A stretch of 42,387 nucleotides of DNA, from positions 1-42,387 of the forward strand of contig CALAGJ010000137.1 of NCBI GenBank assembly GCA_937892395.1, read 5' to 3'. This document shows, one piece after another, positions 16,199 to 24,052 of the stretch. The notes below the pieces were generated by a model that saw only the letters and a program-made list of their open reading frames with translations, searched no databases and was not told the origin of the DNA. The number at the start of each line of letters is the position of its first letter. Within the stretch, counting starts at the first letter, position 1. The position numbers and the translations under genes are program-made. The DNA comes from an uncultured Parafilimonas sp. (GTDB taxonomy: Bacteria > Bacteroidota > Bacteroidia > Chitinophagales > Chitinophagaceae).

Positions 16199-17066
16199 AA
16201 AGCACTTTAATAGTGCCTGCAACATGAGGTTTGCCAGATTTGGCATCCATCACATTAAACTCAGTCACTGACTCAGTTGTCATTGTTTGAAAGCCAACTT
16301 TTGCAGGTAATAATACCGGCAATTTAAACTGTACATCCACTTCAAACGCGTCAGGTAAACGACCTTCATACATGCTCAAACATTTGGCCTTCGTCCACAT
16401 GCCATGAGCAATCGCGCGTGGGAAACCAAATAACTTAGCGGTAAAGTCGTATAAATGAATGGGGTTGCTATCACCAGAAACCGCTGCATAACGACGACCA
16501 ATATCACTCGGAATCGTCCAGAAAGCATTAAAGCTTGGCACACTGGGTTTGGCTTTTTCTTTGCTGGCTTCTGGTTTAGCAGCACCTTCAGCAGATTTAA
16601 CGGCTTGACGGAATAAATAAATGGTTTCTTCAGACCAAACTACTTCATTACCCACATAAACATCGGCTAATAAAGTAAATTGTTGGCCTTTGTCATGTGG
16701 CTTTAATTCACCAAAACGGCAAGTAATATTGACTTTTTCACAGGCTTTGACAGGACGAAGCTGGGTGATTTTGTTAGCAATATGTACTAAACCTAACATC
16801 GGGAAAGGAAAGCTTTCTTCAACCATTAATGCCATTTGTAAAGGCATGACTAACATATGTAAGTAGGTTGGTGCTAAGATATCACTTTGAGTAAAGCCAC
16901 AAACGGTGTTGTAGTCATTCACATGTTGACGATCAATGCTAACGGCATTTAAGGTCAAGCTAAGGTCTGGTAATTGCTTAGATGTTTTCTTTTTTAAGCT
17001 ATTGGCTAAGACTTTTGGGTACATAGCAAAGCTGGATGGTAATTTGGCCATGTTACGCGCTGGCAT
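16197..17066 (-). CDS. MaoC-family (hotdog) enoyl-CoA hydratase/dehydratase
   Basis: This 289-aa two-hotdog protein should hydrate trans-2-enoyl-CoA or dehydrate 3-hydroxyacyl thioesters. The C-terminal domain holds the hydratase-2 motif YAAVSGDSNPIHLYD with catalytic Asp199 and His204, then FPRAIAHGMW (about 215-224). The N-terminal half appears to be a degenerate hotdog, and a Lys/Ala/Pro-rich linker (about 158-178) joins them. The AAGGGGAT ribosome site supports the start. With FabG-like reductase upstream on the same strand and a divergent thiolase, it completes a hydratase-dehydrogenase-thiolase set. Whether the flux is degradation or elongation cannot be read from sequence. Confidence 0.88.
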   Translation of the reverse strand: MPARNMAKLPSSFAMYPKVLANSLKKKTSKQLPDLSLTLNAVSIDRQHVNDYNTVCGFTQSDILAPTYLHMLVMPLQMALMVEESFPFPMLGLVHIANKITQLRPVKACEKVNITCRFGELKPHDKGQQFTLLADVYVGNEVVWSEETIYLFRQAVKSAEGAAKPEASKEKAKPSVPSFNAFWTIPSDIGRRYAAVSGDSNPIHLYDFTAKLFGFPRAIAHGMWTKAKCLSMYEGRLPDAFEVDVQFKLPVLLPAKVGFQTMTTESVTEFNVMDAKSGKPHVAGTIKVL

Positions 17067-17104
17067 AATTATCCCCTTTAAAGGTTAATATGTTTAGCTA
17101 ACCC

Positions 17105-17170
17105 TTCGACTTCGCTCAGGGAACTTTTGTCACCAAATCAGCGAAGTCGGGGTAGTTGAGCGAAGTCGAA
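17105..17170. repeat. REP-like dispersed repeat (CTTCGCTCA family), copy 2
   Basis: Perfect 14-bp terminal inverted repeats, TTCGACTTCGCTCA (17105-17118) and its complement (17157-17170), enclose a further inverted AGCGAAGTCGGGG unit. It ends one base before the FabG-like stop codon, between two genes of one operon. It shares its core with the element at 1771-1843. Confidence 0.7.
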
Positions 17171-17171
17171 A

Positions 17172-18569
17172 CTAAGCACCAATCAAACTTTGACCACAAA
17201 CACGTACCACGTTGCCAATTACGCCAGCAGAGGCTGGGTTGGCATACCAAGCAATAGCTTCAGCCACATCAACAGGTTGACCACCTTGAGACATAGAATT
17301 CATGCGGCGGCCAGCTTCGCGAATCGCAAAAGGAATCGCAGCAGTCATTTGTGTTTCGATGAAACCCGGTGCAACTGCATTAATGGTAATACCTTGTGCT
17401 TTTAAGACTGGAGCCATAGATTGAACCATACCAATCACGCCTGCTTTAGACATTGCGTAGTTGGTTTGACCTAAGTTACCTGCAATACCACTGATTGAGG
17501 ATACACAAACCACACGGCCATTGGCATTAATCACATTGTTGGCTAATAGGGCATCGTTGATGCGCTCTTCGCTCGACAAGTTGATATTCATGACTAAGTT
17601 CCATTGTTGTGGTGTCATGTTGGCTAAGGTTTTGTCGCGTGTTACGCCTGCATTGTGAACAATGATGTCTAAGCCTTTGTCTTTGCAAAAATCAACAATT
17701 TTTTGTGGGGCTTCAGCCGCAGTAATGTCTAAACCTAAAACAGAACCACCTAAACGACCAGCAACACGTTGTAAATCGGCTTCTTGAGCAGGAATGTCCA
17801 AACAAATCACGTGTGCGCCATCACGGGCTAAAACTTCAGCAATCGCTTCACCAATACCACGGCTAGCACCTGTGACTAAGGCTGTTTTGCCAGCTAAAGG
17901 CTTTTTCCAATCAATATTAACTTGTGTGTCGCTGGCACTGATGCGAACAACTTGTGCAGAAACATAAGCAGATTTTGCTGATAAGAAGAAACGTAATGTT
18001 GATTCAACTTGGTTTTCAGCATTAGGGGCAACATAAACTAATTGTGCTGTCATTGCTTTTTTGAATTCTTTAGCAACAGCGCGTACAAAACCTTCTAATG
18101 CACGTTGGGCAGTGGCTTGTTTTGGATCAGTACAGCTTTCTGGTGTGCGACCTAAAATCACCACACGACCACAGTTTTGCAATTGGCGTGCGATAGGGTT
18201 AAAGAAATTATAAACTTCAATTAATTGTTCGCTGTTTTTTACCCCAGAAGCATCAAAAACAAAGGCTTTAAATTTAAATTCTTTATCTTCAACATTGTGG
18301 CTACGTAAAGATAAACCTGCTTCAGAAGCAGCAGTTTGGTGAATAAAATCTTGGTTGCCTGCATAAGCTTCGGCATGAATGTTTTTTAACACACGAGCAA
18401 TAGGGGCAACTAATTCAGCATTAGGGGCTGCACCTAATAATACCGCACCACTGACTAAAGGTTTGTTCGCATCATAACGTTCCAAAACCAAAGGTGCAGG
18501 CAAGCCTAAGTTACGGGTTAATAAACGGCCAACGGGCGAATTTGCAAATAACTGATAACGATCACTCAT
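17172..18569 (-). CDS. High-molecular-weight FabG-type 3-oxoacyl reductase (SDR)
   Basis: This 465-aa two-domain ketoreductase resembles HMW FabG (FabG4-like) of Mycobacterium and Acinetobacter. Residues 1-~225 form a flavodoxin-like, cofactor-less domain. Residues ~230-465 form a classical SDR with TGASRGIG at 233-240, the NNAG-equivalent VHNAG near 304-308, the catalytic serine about 357-358, and Tyr371/Lys375 (YAMSK). The family is reported to reduce 3-oxoacyl-CoA with NADH. ATG 18569 was chosen because AAGGAA lies 9 nt upstream; longer frames have no ribosome site. Likely operon with the MaoC gene downstream, although a repeat separates them. Confidence 0.9.
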   Translation of the reverse strand: MSDRYQLFANSPVGRLLTRNLGLPAPLVLERYDANKPLVSGAVLLGAAPNAELVAPIARVLKNIHAEAYAGNQDFIHQTAASEAGLSLRSHNVEDKEFKFKAFVFDASGVKNSEQLIEVYNFFNPIARQLQNCGRVVILGRTPESCTDPKQATAQRALEGFVRAVAKEFKKAMTAQLVYVAPNAENQVESTLRFFLSAKSAYVSAQVVRISASDTQVNIDWKKPLAGKTALVTGASRGIGEAIAEVLARDGAHVICLDIPAQEADLQRVAGRLGGSVLGLDITAAEAPQKIVDFCKDKGLDIIVHNAGVTRDKTLANMTPQQWNLVMNINLSSEERINDALLANNVINANGRVVCVSSISGIAGNLGQTNYAMSKAGVIGMVQSMAPVLKAQGITINAVAPGFIETQMTAAIPFAIREAGRRMNSMSQGGQPVDVAEAIAWYANPASAGVIGNVVRVCGQSLIGA

Positions 18570-18972
18570 GGTGGTTTCCTTTGGTTGTCGGGTTATGAGA
18601 GGATTGTCATTTAGGCACAAAAGTCAATCATAACCAGTGTGGATGGATTCAGGCCGAGAGACTAGAACAAAAAGCACCATTTGGCGAGACTTCTTCCGCC
18701 AAAAAAACTAAAATCTCGGTTCTCTACTCAATAAAGACTAACAAAATGTATTTCTGAGTACATTCGCTTTGTGGCAGACTACGCCACGCGCTAAAGCCAA
18801 TGTAAATTGTTGAGTTTATGTTAGTTTGACACCATCCATGAGGAGCGGAAAAACGCTCTTTAAAAACCACCAGTTGACTTTTGTGCTTATCAACCTTCTC
18901 AGTCCGCCTTATTAAGTGGGGATACTGAAAGCAGGAGATAATTGTTTAAGTCTATTTATTGGAGTAGAAAAA
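18570..18972. promoter_or_regulatory. Divergent regulatory region of the fatty-acid module
   Basis: This 403-bp gap separates the FabG-like and thiolase genes. A perfect 13-bp motif, TTGACTTTTGTGC, occurs once facing each gene: on the minus strand at 18615-18627 (46 bp before the FabG-like start) and on the plus strand at 18874-18886 (86 bp before the thiolase start). Neither has a good -10 at the usual distance, so it may be a shared operator rather than two -35 boxes. Small hairpins occur between them (TGGCG/CGCCA near 18680-18700, GTGGC/GCCAC near 18771-18787). Confidence 0.5.
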
Positions 18973-20253
18973 ATGACTACTACTGTACGTCGTGTTGCTA
19001 TTATCGGCGGTAACCGTATTCCTTTCGCCCGTTCTAACGGCGCTTATGCTAATGTTTCCAACCAAGATATGTTAACAGCGGCCTTAAATGGCTTGGTAGA
19101 GCGTTTTAATTTACAAGGCGTACGTGTTGGTGAAGTTGTTGCTGGTGCAGTATTAAAGCACAGCCGTGATTTTAACTTAACCCGTGAGTGTGTATTAAGC
19201 ACTAAATTATCACCAGCAACCTCTGCTTATGATATTCAACAAGCGTGTGGTACAGGTTTAGAAGCCGCCATTTTAGTGGCCAACAAAATTGCTTTAGGCC
19301 AAATCGAATGTGGTATTGCAGGTGGTGTGGACACAACCAGTGATGCACCTTTAGCATTAAATGACGATTTGCGTAAAATTTTACTCGAAATCAACCGTGC
19401 TAAAACCAATCAAGATCGTTTAAAAGCAGCGTTAAAAATTCGTCCAAAACACTTAGCACCAGAACAACCAAAAAATGGTGAGCCACGTACTGGTTTAGCA
19501 ATGGGTGATCATGCTGCGATTACCGCTTTAGAGTGGGGTATTACTCGTGAAGACCAAGATCAATTAGCCTTTAACAGCCATAAAAACATGGCTGCTGCTT
19601 ATGATCGTGGTTTCTTTGATGATTTAATTACGCCATTCCAAGGTTTAAAGCGCGATAATAACTTACGTAAAGATATTTCTTTAGAAAAGTTAGCCACCTT
19701 AAAAACCTGTTTTGGTAAAGGTGAAGGCGCAACCATGACGCCAGCAAACTCCACACCATTAACAGATGGTGCTTCAGTGGTGTTATTGGCTTCTGAAGAG
19801 TGGGCAAAAGAGCGTGGTTTACCAGTATTAGCTTATTTAAGTTTTACTGAAGTAGCTGCTGTTGATTTTGTGCATCAAAAAGAAGGCTTGTTAATGGCTC
19901 CAGCTTATGCTGTGCCTCGTATGTTAGAGCGTGCAGGCTTGAAGTTACAAGATTTTGATTATTACGAAATCCACGAAGCCTTTGCTTCTCAAGTATTGTC
20001 TACCTTAAAAGCATGGGAAGACGCCAAGTTCTGTAAAGAGCGTTTAGGTTTGAAAAAGCCTTTAGGTAAAATTGATCGTAGCAAATTAAATGTCAATGGT
20101 TCTTCTTTAGCCGCAGGTCATCCATTTGCAGCAACAGGTGGCCGTATCATTGCTACTTTAGCAAAAATGTTAAATGAAAAAGGCAGTGGCCGTGGCTTAG
20201 TGTCCATTTGTGCTGCGGGTGGTCAAGGTGTGGTTGCGATTATTGAAAAATAA
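18973..20253 (+). CDS. FadI-type acetyl-CoA acyltransferase (thiolase)
   Basis: This 426-aa thiolase cleaves 3-ketoacyl-CoA to acetyl-CoA or performs the reverse condensation. Active-site residues are clear: Cys92 in QQACGTG, His334 in EIHEAFA, His383 in GHPFAATG and Cys413 in CAAGGQG. Length and the KHSRDFNLTRECVL region suggest the FadI subfamily rather than PhaA. The start at 18973 has GGAG 8 nt upstream; an upstream in-frame extension lacks one. It is divergently arranged with FabG-like and MaoC genes, so the three probably form one acyl-CoA pathway. No acyl-CoA dehydrogenase or FadJ is nearby. Confidence 0.92.
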   Translation: MTTTVRRVAIIGGNRIPFARSNGAYANVSNQDMLTAALNGLVERFNLQGVRVGEVVAGAVLKHSRDFNLTRECVLSTKLSPATSAYDIQQACGTGLEAAILVANKIALGQIECGIAGGVDTTSDAPLALNDDLRKILLEINRAKTNQDRLKAALKIRPKHLAPEQPKNGEPRTGLAMGDHAAITALEWGITREDQDQLAFNSHKNMAAAYDRGFFDDLITPFQGLKRDNNLRKDISLEKLATLKTCFGKGEGATMTPANSTPLTDGASVVLLASEEWAKERGLPVLAYLSFTEVAAVDFVHQKEGLLMAPAYAVPRMLERAGLKLQDFDYYEIHEAFASQVLSTLKAWEDAKFCKERLGLKKPLGKIDRSKLNVNGSSLAAGHPFAATGGRIIATLAKMLNEKGSGRGLVSICAAGGQGVVAIIEK

Positions 20254-20274
20254 TTAGGCATCTTACAGTCAGTT

Positions 20275-20296
20275 ACCTCTCTTTTAAAAGAGAGGT
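20275..20296. terminator. Palindromic terminator hairpin after the thiolase
   Basis: A perfect 22-bp palindrome (ACCTCTC and complement around TTTTAAAA) lies 21 bp after the thiolase stop. It is the first of two tandem hairpins before the convergent ybeY gene. Confidence 0.65.
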
Positions 20297-20302
20297 CCCA
20301 TT

Positions 20303-20355
20303 AGGTTCTGTTGATGTTTTGATTGTGGTTCACACGCAAAACATCAACAGAACCT
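20303..20355. terminator. Long bidirectional hairpin between thiolase and ybeY
   Basis: A perfect 19-bp stem (20303-20321 and 20337-20355) encloses a 15-nt loop containing an inner GTG/CAC pairing. The right arm reaches into the ybeY stop codon (20354-20356). It should end ybeY transcripts and back up the thiolase terminator. Confidence 0.75.
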
Positions 20356-20830
20356 ATTCATAAGGATTATTAATACCTAACTCTTGTAAAGCATCAATTT
20401 CTAAAGCTTCCATCTCTTCGGCTTCCTCGTCATCAATGTGATCAAAACCTAATAAATGTAAAATACCATGTATGGTTAAATGCGCCCAATGAGCGGTGGC
20501 GGTTTTGTGTTGTTCAGTCGCTTCAGCAAGTACAACAGGTACACAAATAATAATGTCGCCTAAAGGTTCTCGTTTTAGTGAGGTCAGGACTTCATCAGGC
20601 AAATCACTCGGAAAAGATAATACATTTGTCGGCTTATCTTTGCCACGATATTGTAAATTGAGTGCATGACTTTCTTCTTCATCCACTAAACGAATGGCTA
20701 CCTCACAAGGTTTAGCATAATTTGCAACGGCCAACGCTTGTAAAATCCACTCTTTAAAGTCTTTATTTGTGGGTAAAGATTTCTGCTCTGTGGCTTTTTG
20801 TAAGGATAAAGTGAGGAGTGATTTAGTCAT
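20354..20830 (-). CDS. ybeY: YbeY endoribonuclease / rRNA maturation factor
   Basis: YbeY is a zinc metalloprotein needed for 16S rRNA 3'-end processing and 70S ribosome quality control. The zinc motif HGILHLLGFDH gives His121, His125 and His131; RGKDKPTNVLSFP (62-74) is the family signature. The ATG at 20830 overlaps the phoH 3' end by 8 bp, the normal phoH-ybeY coupling, and gives 158 aa; longer upstream frames run inside phoH. It is clearly gammaproteobacterial, like everything to its left. Confidence 0.95.
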   Translation of the reverse strand: MTKSLLTLSLQKATEQKSLPTNKDFKEWILQALAVANYAKPCEVAIRLVDEEESHALNLQYRGKDKPTNVLSFPSDLPDEVLTSLKREPLGDIIICVPVVLAEATEQHKTATAHWAHLTIHGILHLLGFDHIDDEEAEEMEALEIDALQELGINNPYE

Positions 20831-21821
20831 AACGTTGGCTTCGTGGTGGTGGCGGTGTGACAGGATGTTCTTTGTCCCATGATTCATAGGCTTCAACAAT
20901 GCGTTGCACTAAATGATGACGTACTACATCTTTAGAGCTAAAACGCGTAATATGAATGCCGTCAACATCGGTTAAAATGCGTAAGCAGTGTGCTAAGCCT
21001 GACTCATGACCACGTGGTAAATCAACTTGGGTAATATCACCCGTAATCACGGCTCGAGAACCAAAACCCAAACGCGTCAAAAACATTTTCATTTGTTCGG
21101 GAGTGGTATTTTGTGCTTCATCCAAAATAATAAATGCATGATCTAAAGTACGGCCACGCATATAAGCAAGTGGAGCTATTTCAATAGCACGGGTACTCAT
21201 ATAATATCCAAGTTTATCAGCAGGTATCATATCATCCAATGCATCGTATAATGGGCGGAGATATGGATCAATTTTTTCCTTTAAATCGCCGGGAAGAAAT
21301 CCCAAACTTTCTCCTGCTTCCACAGCAGGTCTAGTAAGTATTATTTTTTTTACAACTTTATTTTTTAATGCCCTTACTGCAAGTGCCACAGCCGTATATG
21401 TTTTACCCGTTCCAGCAGGACCAACTGCAAATACCACATCATTTTTATCGCTTGCGGTTACCATTTTTTTCTGATTGGCAGTACGTGCCCTTACTGATTT
21501 TCCATGGGGACCAAACACTAACACATCATTAGGATTCCGCTCTGTAAAATTATCTATAGATGCAGCATCATCCCCACCAAGTATTTGTTCAAAATAGTTT
21601 TCACTCATATCACCATTGCGTTCCATATAACTGATGATAAGATTAATTTTTTCCGAAGCATTTGTAACCTGTTCAGGAGCACCGCTTAGCTTTATTTGTG
21701 TGCCTCTGGATAATATGCGGAGTAAAGGAAATTTTTTGCGTAGCAAATCTAATTTCTTATTGTTTACCCCAAAAAACTCAATAGGATTGAGTGTGTCTAA
21801 ACTGATGATTGTTTCTGTCAA
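20823..21821 (-). CDS. phoH: PhoH-like ATPase (YbeZ), chimeric between Bacteroidota and Gammaproteobacteria
   Basis: This is a 332-aa PhoH-family ATPase with an N-terminal KH-like region, Walker A GPAGTGKT at 134-141 and Walker B FIILDEAQ at 230-237. Residues 1 to about 215 read as Bacteroidota-type (LNPIEFFGVN, FPLLRILSRGTQIKLSGAPE, DDMIPADKLGYYMSTR). From about residue 226 the protein reads as gammaproteobacterial (TPEQMKMFLTRLGFGSRAVI, TQVDLPRGHESGL, VEAYESWDKE). Codon style changes at the same place (ATA/AGA rich before, CGT/TTA rich after). The reading frame is intact because the join lies in a conserved block (residues ~211-227). The gene as shown may not exist in any cell. Confidence 0.85.
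   Translation of the reverse strand: MTETIISLDTLNPIEFFGVNNKKLDLLRKKFPLLRILSRGTQIKLSGAPEQVTNASEKINLIISYMERNGDMSENYFEQILGGDDAASIDNFTERNPNDVLVFGPHGKSVRARTANQKKMVTASDKNDVVFAVGPAGTGKTYTAVALAVRALKNKVVKKIILTRPAVEAGESLGFLPGDLKEKIDPYLRPLYDALDDMIPADKLGYYMSTRAIEIAPLAYMRGRTLDHAFIILDEAQNTTPEQMKMFLTRLGFGSRAVITGDITQVDLPRGHESGLAHCLRILTDVDGIHITRFSSKDVVRHHLVQRIVEAYESWDKEHPVTPPPPRSQRYD
21141..21190. other. Junction between gammaproteobacterial and Bacteroidota sequence
   Basis: Left of this interval all genes, ribosome sites and gene orders are gammaproteobacterial; right of it they are Bacteroidota. The interval encodes the conserved PhoH segment IEIAPLAYMRGRTLD, where two unrelated phoH genes could share enough sequence for an assembler, or for recombination, to join them. 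The last ATA codon of the Bacteroidota-style part lies near 21177. Confidence 0.8.
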
Positions 21822-22123
21822 TGTTTATTTTTTTGAAATGAAAAATTAATACAGATTATAAGGAATCAAATATATTTGTTATTGGATAAAATATTTGTAG
21901 AAATATACACATGTTGTGGGAAAAATTTCAATGACACAGCCATTCAAATTATTGACCATGTCTTCACAAACATTTGATATCAACATATCTATGTTAATAT
22001 AAAACAAACTATCTCCAATTGGGCTTAGTTTTGTAAAGTAACTCATTACAAAAATGTAATATGGGTAGATAGAGTTGATCAAACTTTAGCAATAATTGCT
22101 TACCTCTGCCACATAATAAAAAT
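21822..22123. other. AT-rich intergenic gap, nothing recognised
   Basis: This 302-bp gap lies between the divergent phoH 5' end and the aldehyde dehydrogenase. A TACCTCTG near 22101, one mismatch from the Bacteroidota -7 consensus, may be the promoter of the dehydrogenase. A 67-codon frame on the minus strand (21879-22082) has no recognisable features. No RNA gene was seen. Confidence 0.5.
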
Positions 22124-23587
22124 ATGAATCTAGATATACCATTTTATCTTGAAAATTATATTGGCGGATCTTTTATTGGCCCACTGAGTGGGCAATATTT
22201 GCCCGGCATAAATCCAGCCACAGCAGAGGAGTACTACCATGTGCCGGATAGTAATGAGCAGGATATTGAACTTGCGGTACATGCTGCACGCTGCGCATTT
22301 CCAGAATGGGCTTCCACTTCTTTAGAAAAGAGATTTATTATACTCAATCGTATTGCTGAATTGATTGATGCTCATTTGGAGGAATTAGCCATTGCAGAAA
22401 CCAATGACAATGGTAAGCCGCTATGGCTCAGCAAATCAGTGGATATACCAAGGGCATCATCCAACTTCAGATTTTTTGCCACTGCACAAATGCACTATGC
22501 ATCTGAAAGCCATCAAATGGAAAAGGATGCAGTTAATTATACATTGCGCCAGCCAATAGGCATTGTAGGATGCATTTCCCCTTGGAATTTACCACTATAT
22601 TTATTTACCTGGAAGATAGCTCCTGCATTGGCAGCGGGCAATTGTGTTATTGCAAAGCCTTCGGAGGTTACTCCTGTAACTGCTTTTTTATTGGGCAAAA
22701 TCTGTAAAGAAGCAGGCTTGCCGGATGGTGTGCTAAATATTGTGCATGGTGCAGGTCATAGTGCAGGAGAAGCTATTATACAGCATCCTGAAGTTAAAGC
22801 CATAAGCTTTACAGGGAGCACAAAAGCAGGGAGTAGAATAGCATCTTTGGCAAGTCCGGTTTTTAAAAAATTATCATTGGAATTAGGTGGCAAAAATCCA
22901 ACCATAGTGTTTGCAGATTGTGATTGGGAATTGACTTTAAAAGAAGTAATGCGGGCATCATTTGCCAATCAGGGACAAATTTGTTTGTGTGGAAGCAGGG
23001 TATTAATAGAAGCTTCTGTTTATGAAAAATTTAAAGCGGCATTGATTGAAAGAACAAAGGAACTTAAAGTGGGTGATCCTTTGGAAGCTCATACAAAACA
23101 AGGAGCCATTGTAAGCCAACTTCACTACAACAAAATTTTAAAATGTATAACCACCGCAGTGCAAGAAGGAGGAAAAATTTTAGTAGGTGGTCATGCGGTA
23201 GATGTGGATGGACGCTGTGAAAATGGATTGTTTATATCTCCAACTATTATTGAAAATTTAGGGCCGGATTGTGTAACCAATCAGGAGGAAATATTTGGGC
23301 CTGTTATCACCTTACAACCATTCCACACACTCGATGAAGCCATAGGACTTGCTAATGCTACGCAGTATGGACTTGCAGCCTCTGTGTTTACTTCAAATCT
23401 GTCAACAGCACATCAAGTAGCGGCTATGCTACAATGTGGTATTGTATGGATAAACTGCTGGCTGATGCGTGATTTGAGAACACCTTTTGGTGGTGTAAAA
23501 AACAGTGGACTTGGCCGTGAAGGCGGCTGGGAAGCTCTGAGGTTTTTTACAGAATCCAAAAATGTATGTATTCGATATATTTTATAA
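22124..23587 (+). CDS. Aldehyde dehydrogenase, 2-aminomuconate/2-hydroxymuconate semialdehyde type
   Basis: This 487-aa NAD-dependent aldehyde dehydrogenase has the catalytic Cys287 (NQGQICLCGSR), Glu253 (LELGGKNP), Asn155 (SPWNLPLY) and the GSTKAG nucleotide loop (231-236). The C-terminal NCWLMRDLRTPFGGVKNSG and FFTESKNVCI segments are typical of the 2-aminomuconic/2-hydroxymuconic semialdehyde (ALDH8-like) subgroup, which acts in tryptophan (kynurenine) or catechol meta-cleavage catabolism. No other gene of those pathways is nearby, so substrate is inferred from the subgroup only. It converges on a CBS-domain pseudogene with the stop codons adjacent. Confidence 0.85.
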   Translation: MNLDIPFYLENYIGGSFIGPLSGQYLPGINPATAEEYYHVPDSNEQDIELAVHAARCAFPEWASTSLEKRFIILNRIAELIDAHLEELAIAETNDNGKPLWLSKSVDIPRASSNFRFFATAQMHYASESHQMEKDAVNYTLRQPIGIVGCISPWNLPLYLFTWKIAPALAAGNCVIAKPSEVTPVTAFLLGKICKEAGLPDGVLNIVHGAGHSAGEAIIQHPEVKAISFTGSTKAGSRIASLASPVFKKLSLELGGKNPTIVFADCDWELTLKEVMRASFANQGQICLCGSRVLIEASVYEKFKAALIERTKELKVGDPLEAHTKQGAIVSQLHYNKILKCITTAVQEGGKILVGGHAVDVDGRCENGLFISPTIIENLGPDCVTNQEEIFGPVITLQPFHTLDEAIGLANATQYGLAASVFTSNLSTAHQVAAMLQCGIVWINCWLMRDLRTPFGGVKNSGLGREGGWEALRFFTESKNVCIRYIL

Positions 23588-23993
23588 ATCTGCCATATCT
23601 TCACTTACCCTAAGGCCAAGTACCTCAAGCATTAAATCATGGATACTGAGGATGCCAACAAATTCAAATTCATGATAAAGAGCCAGATATCTAGTTTGTT
23701 AGGTATTCATTGCACGTAGTGCATATTCTGTATTTTGATTACCATCAATCATAGATAGTTCTCCCATATGCACATCGATTACTGGTGTATCATCAGAATG
23801 TTTTCCTTCTAAAATAAAGTGATGCACATATTCCACTTCTGAAAAAATCCCTATAAATGGTTCTTCCTTTTCAGCTATAAATAACTGATATTATTTGCTT
23901 TCATTTCAACCATAGCCTGTCTTACCAACGCCTCCGGCAAAATGATATTAAAATGTGGCCTTTCTGTTTTAAAATATTTTTAATAGTTTGCAT
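23582..23993 (-). pseudogene. CBS-domain protein, broken by two frameshifts and a stop
   Basis: No intact frame covers this 412-bp stretch, but minus-strand pieces in different frames join into one tandem-CBS protein of about 137 aa. It starts MQTIKNILKQKG (ATG at 23993). A shift near 23960 leads to FNIILPEALVRQAMVEMKAN, and a second shift near 23890 leads to QLFIAEKEEPFIGIFSEVEY and VHHFILEGKHSDDTPVIDVH. After ALRAMNT there is an in-frame TAA where CAA (Gln) is expected, then QTRYLALYHEFEFVGILSIH and a stop at 23582. Three lesions suggest a decayed gene rather than one sequencing error. CBS pairs normally sense adenine nucleotides. Confidence 0.8.
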
Positions 23994-24052
23994 TGCTATG
24001 TATAAAATTACGATGCACCAATAAAAGTTTTTGTGATTCAAAGCATGAATTG

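Noticed and set aside
20823..21821. Chimeric phoH as a natural horizontal transfer
   Set aside because: Not excluded, but a transfer would leave recipient-type genes on both sides; here each side stays purely one lineage, so an assembly join is more likely.
21879..22082. 67-codon minus-strand frame upstream of phoH
   Set aside because: No ribosome or promoter signal, no recognisable domain, and composition typical of random AT-rich frames.
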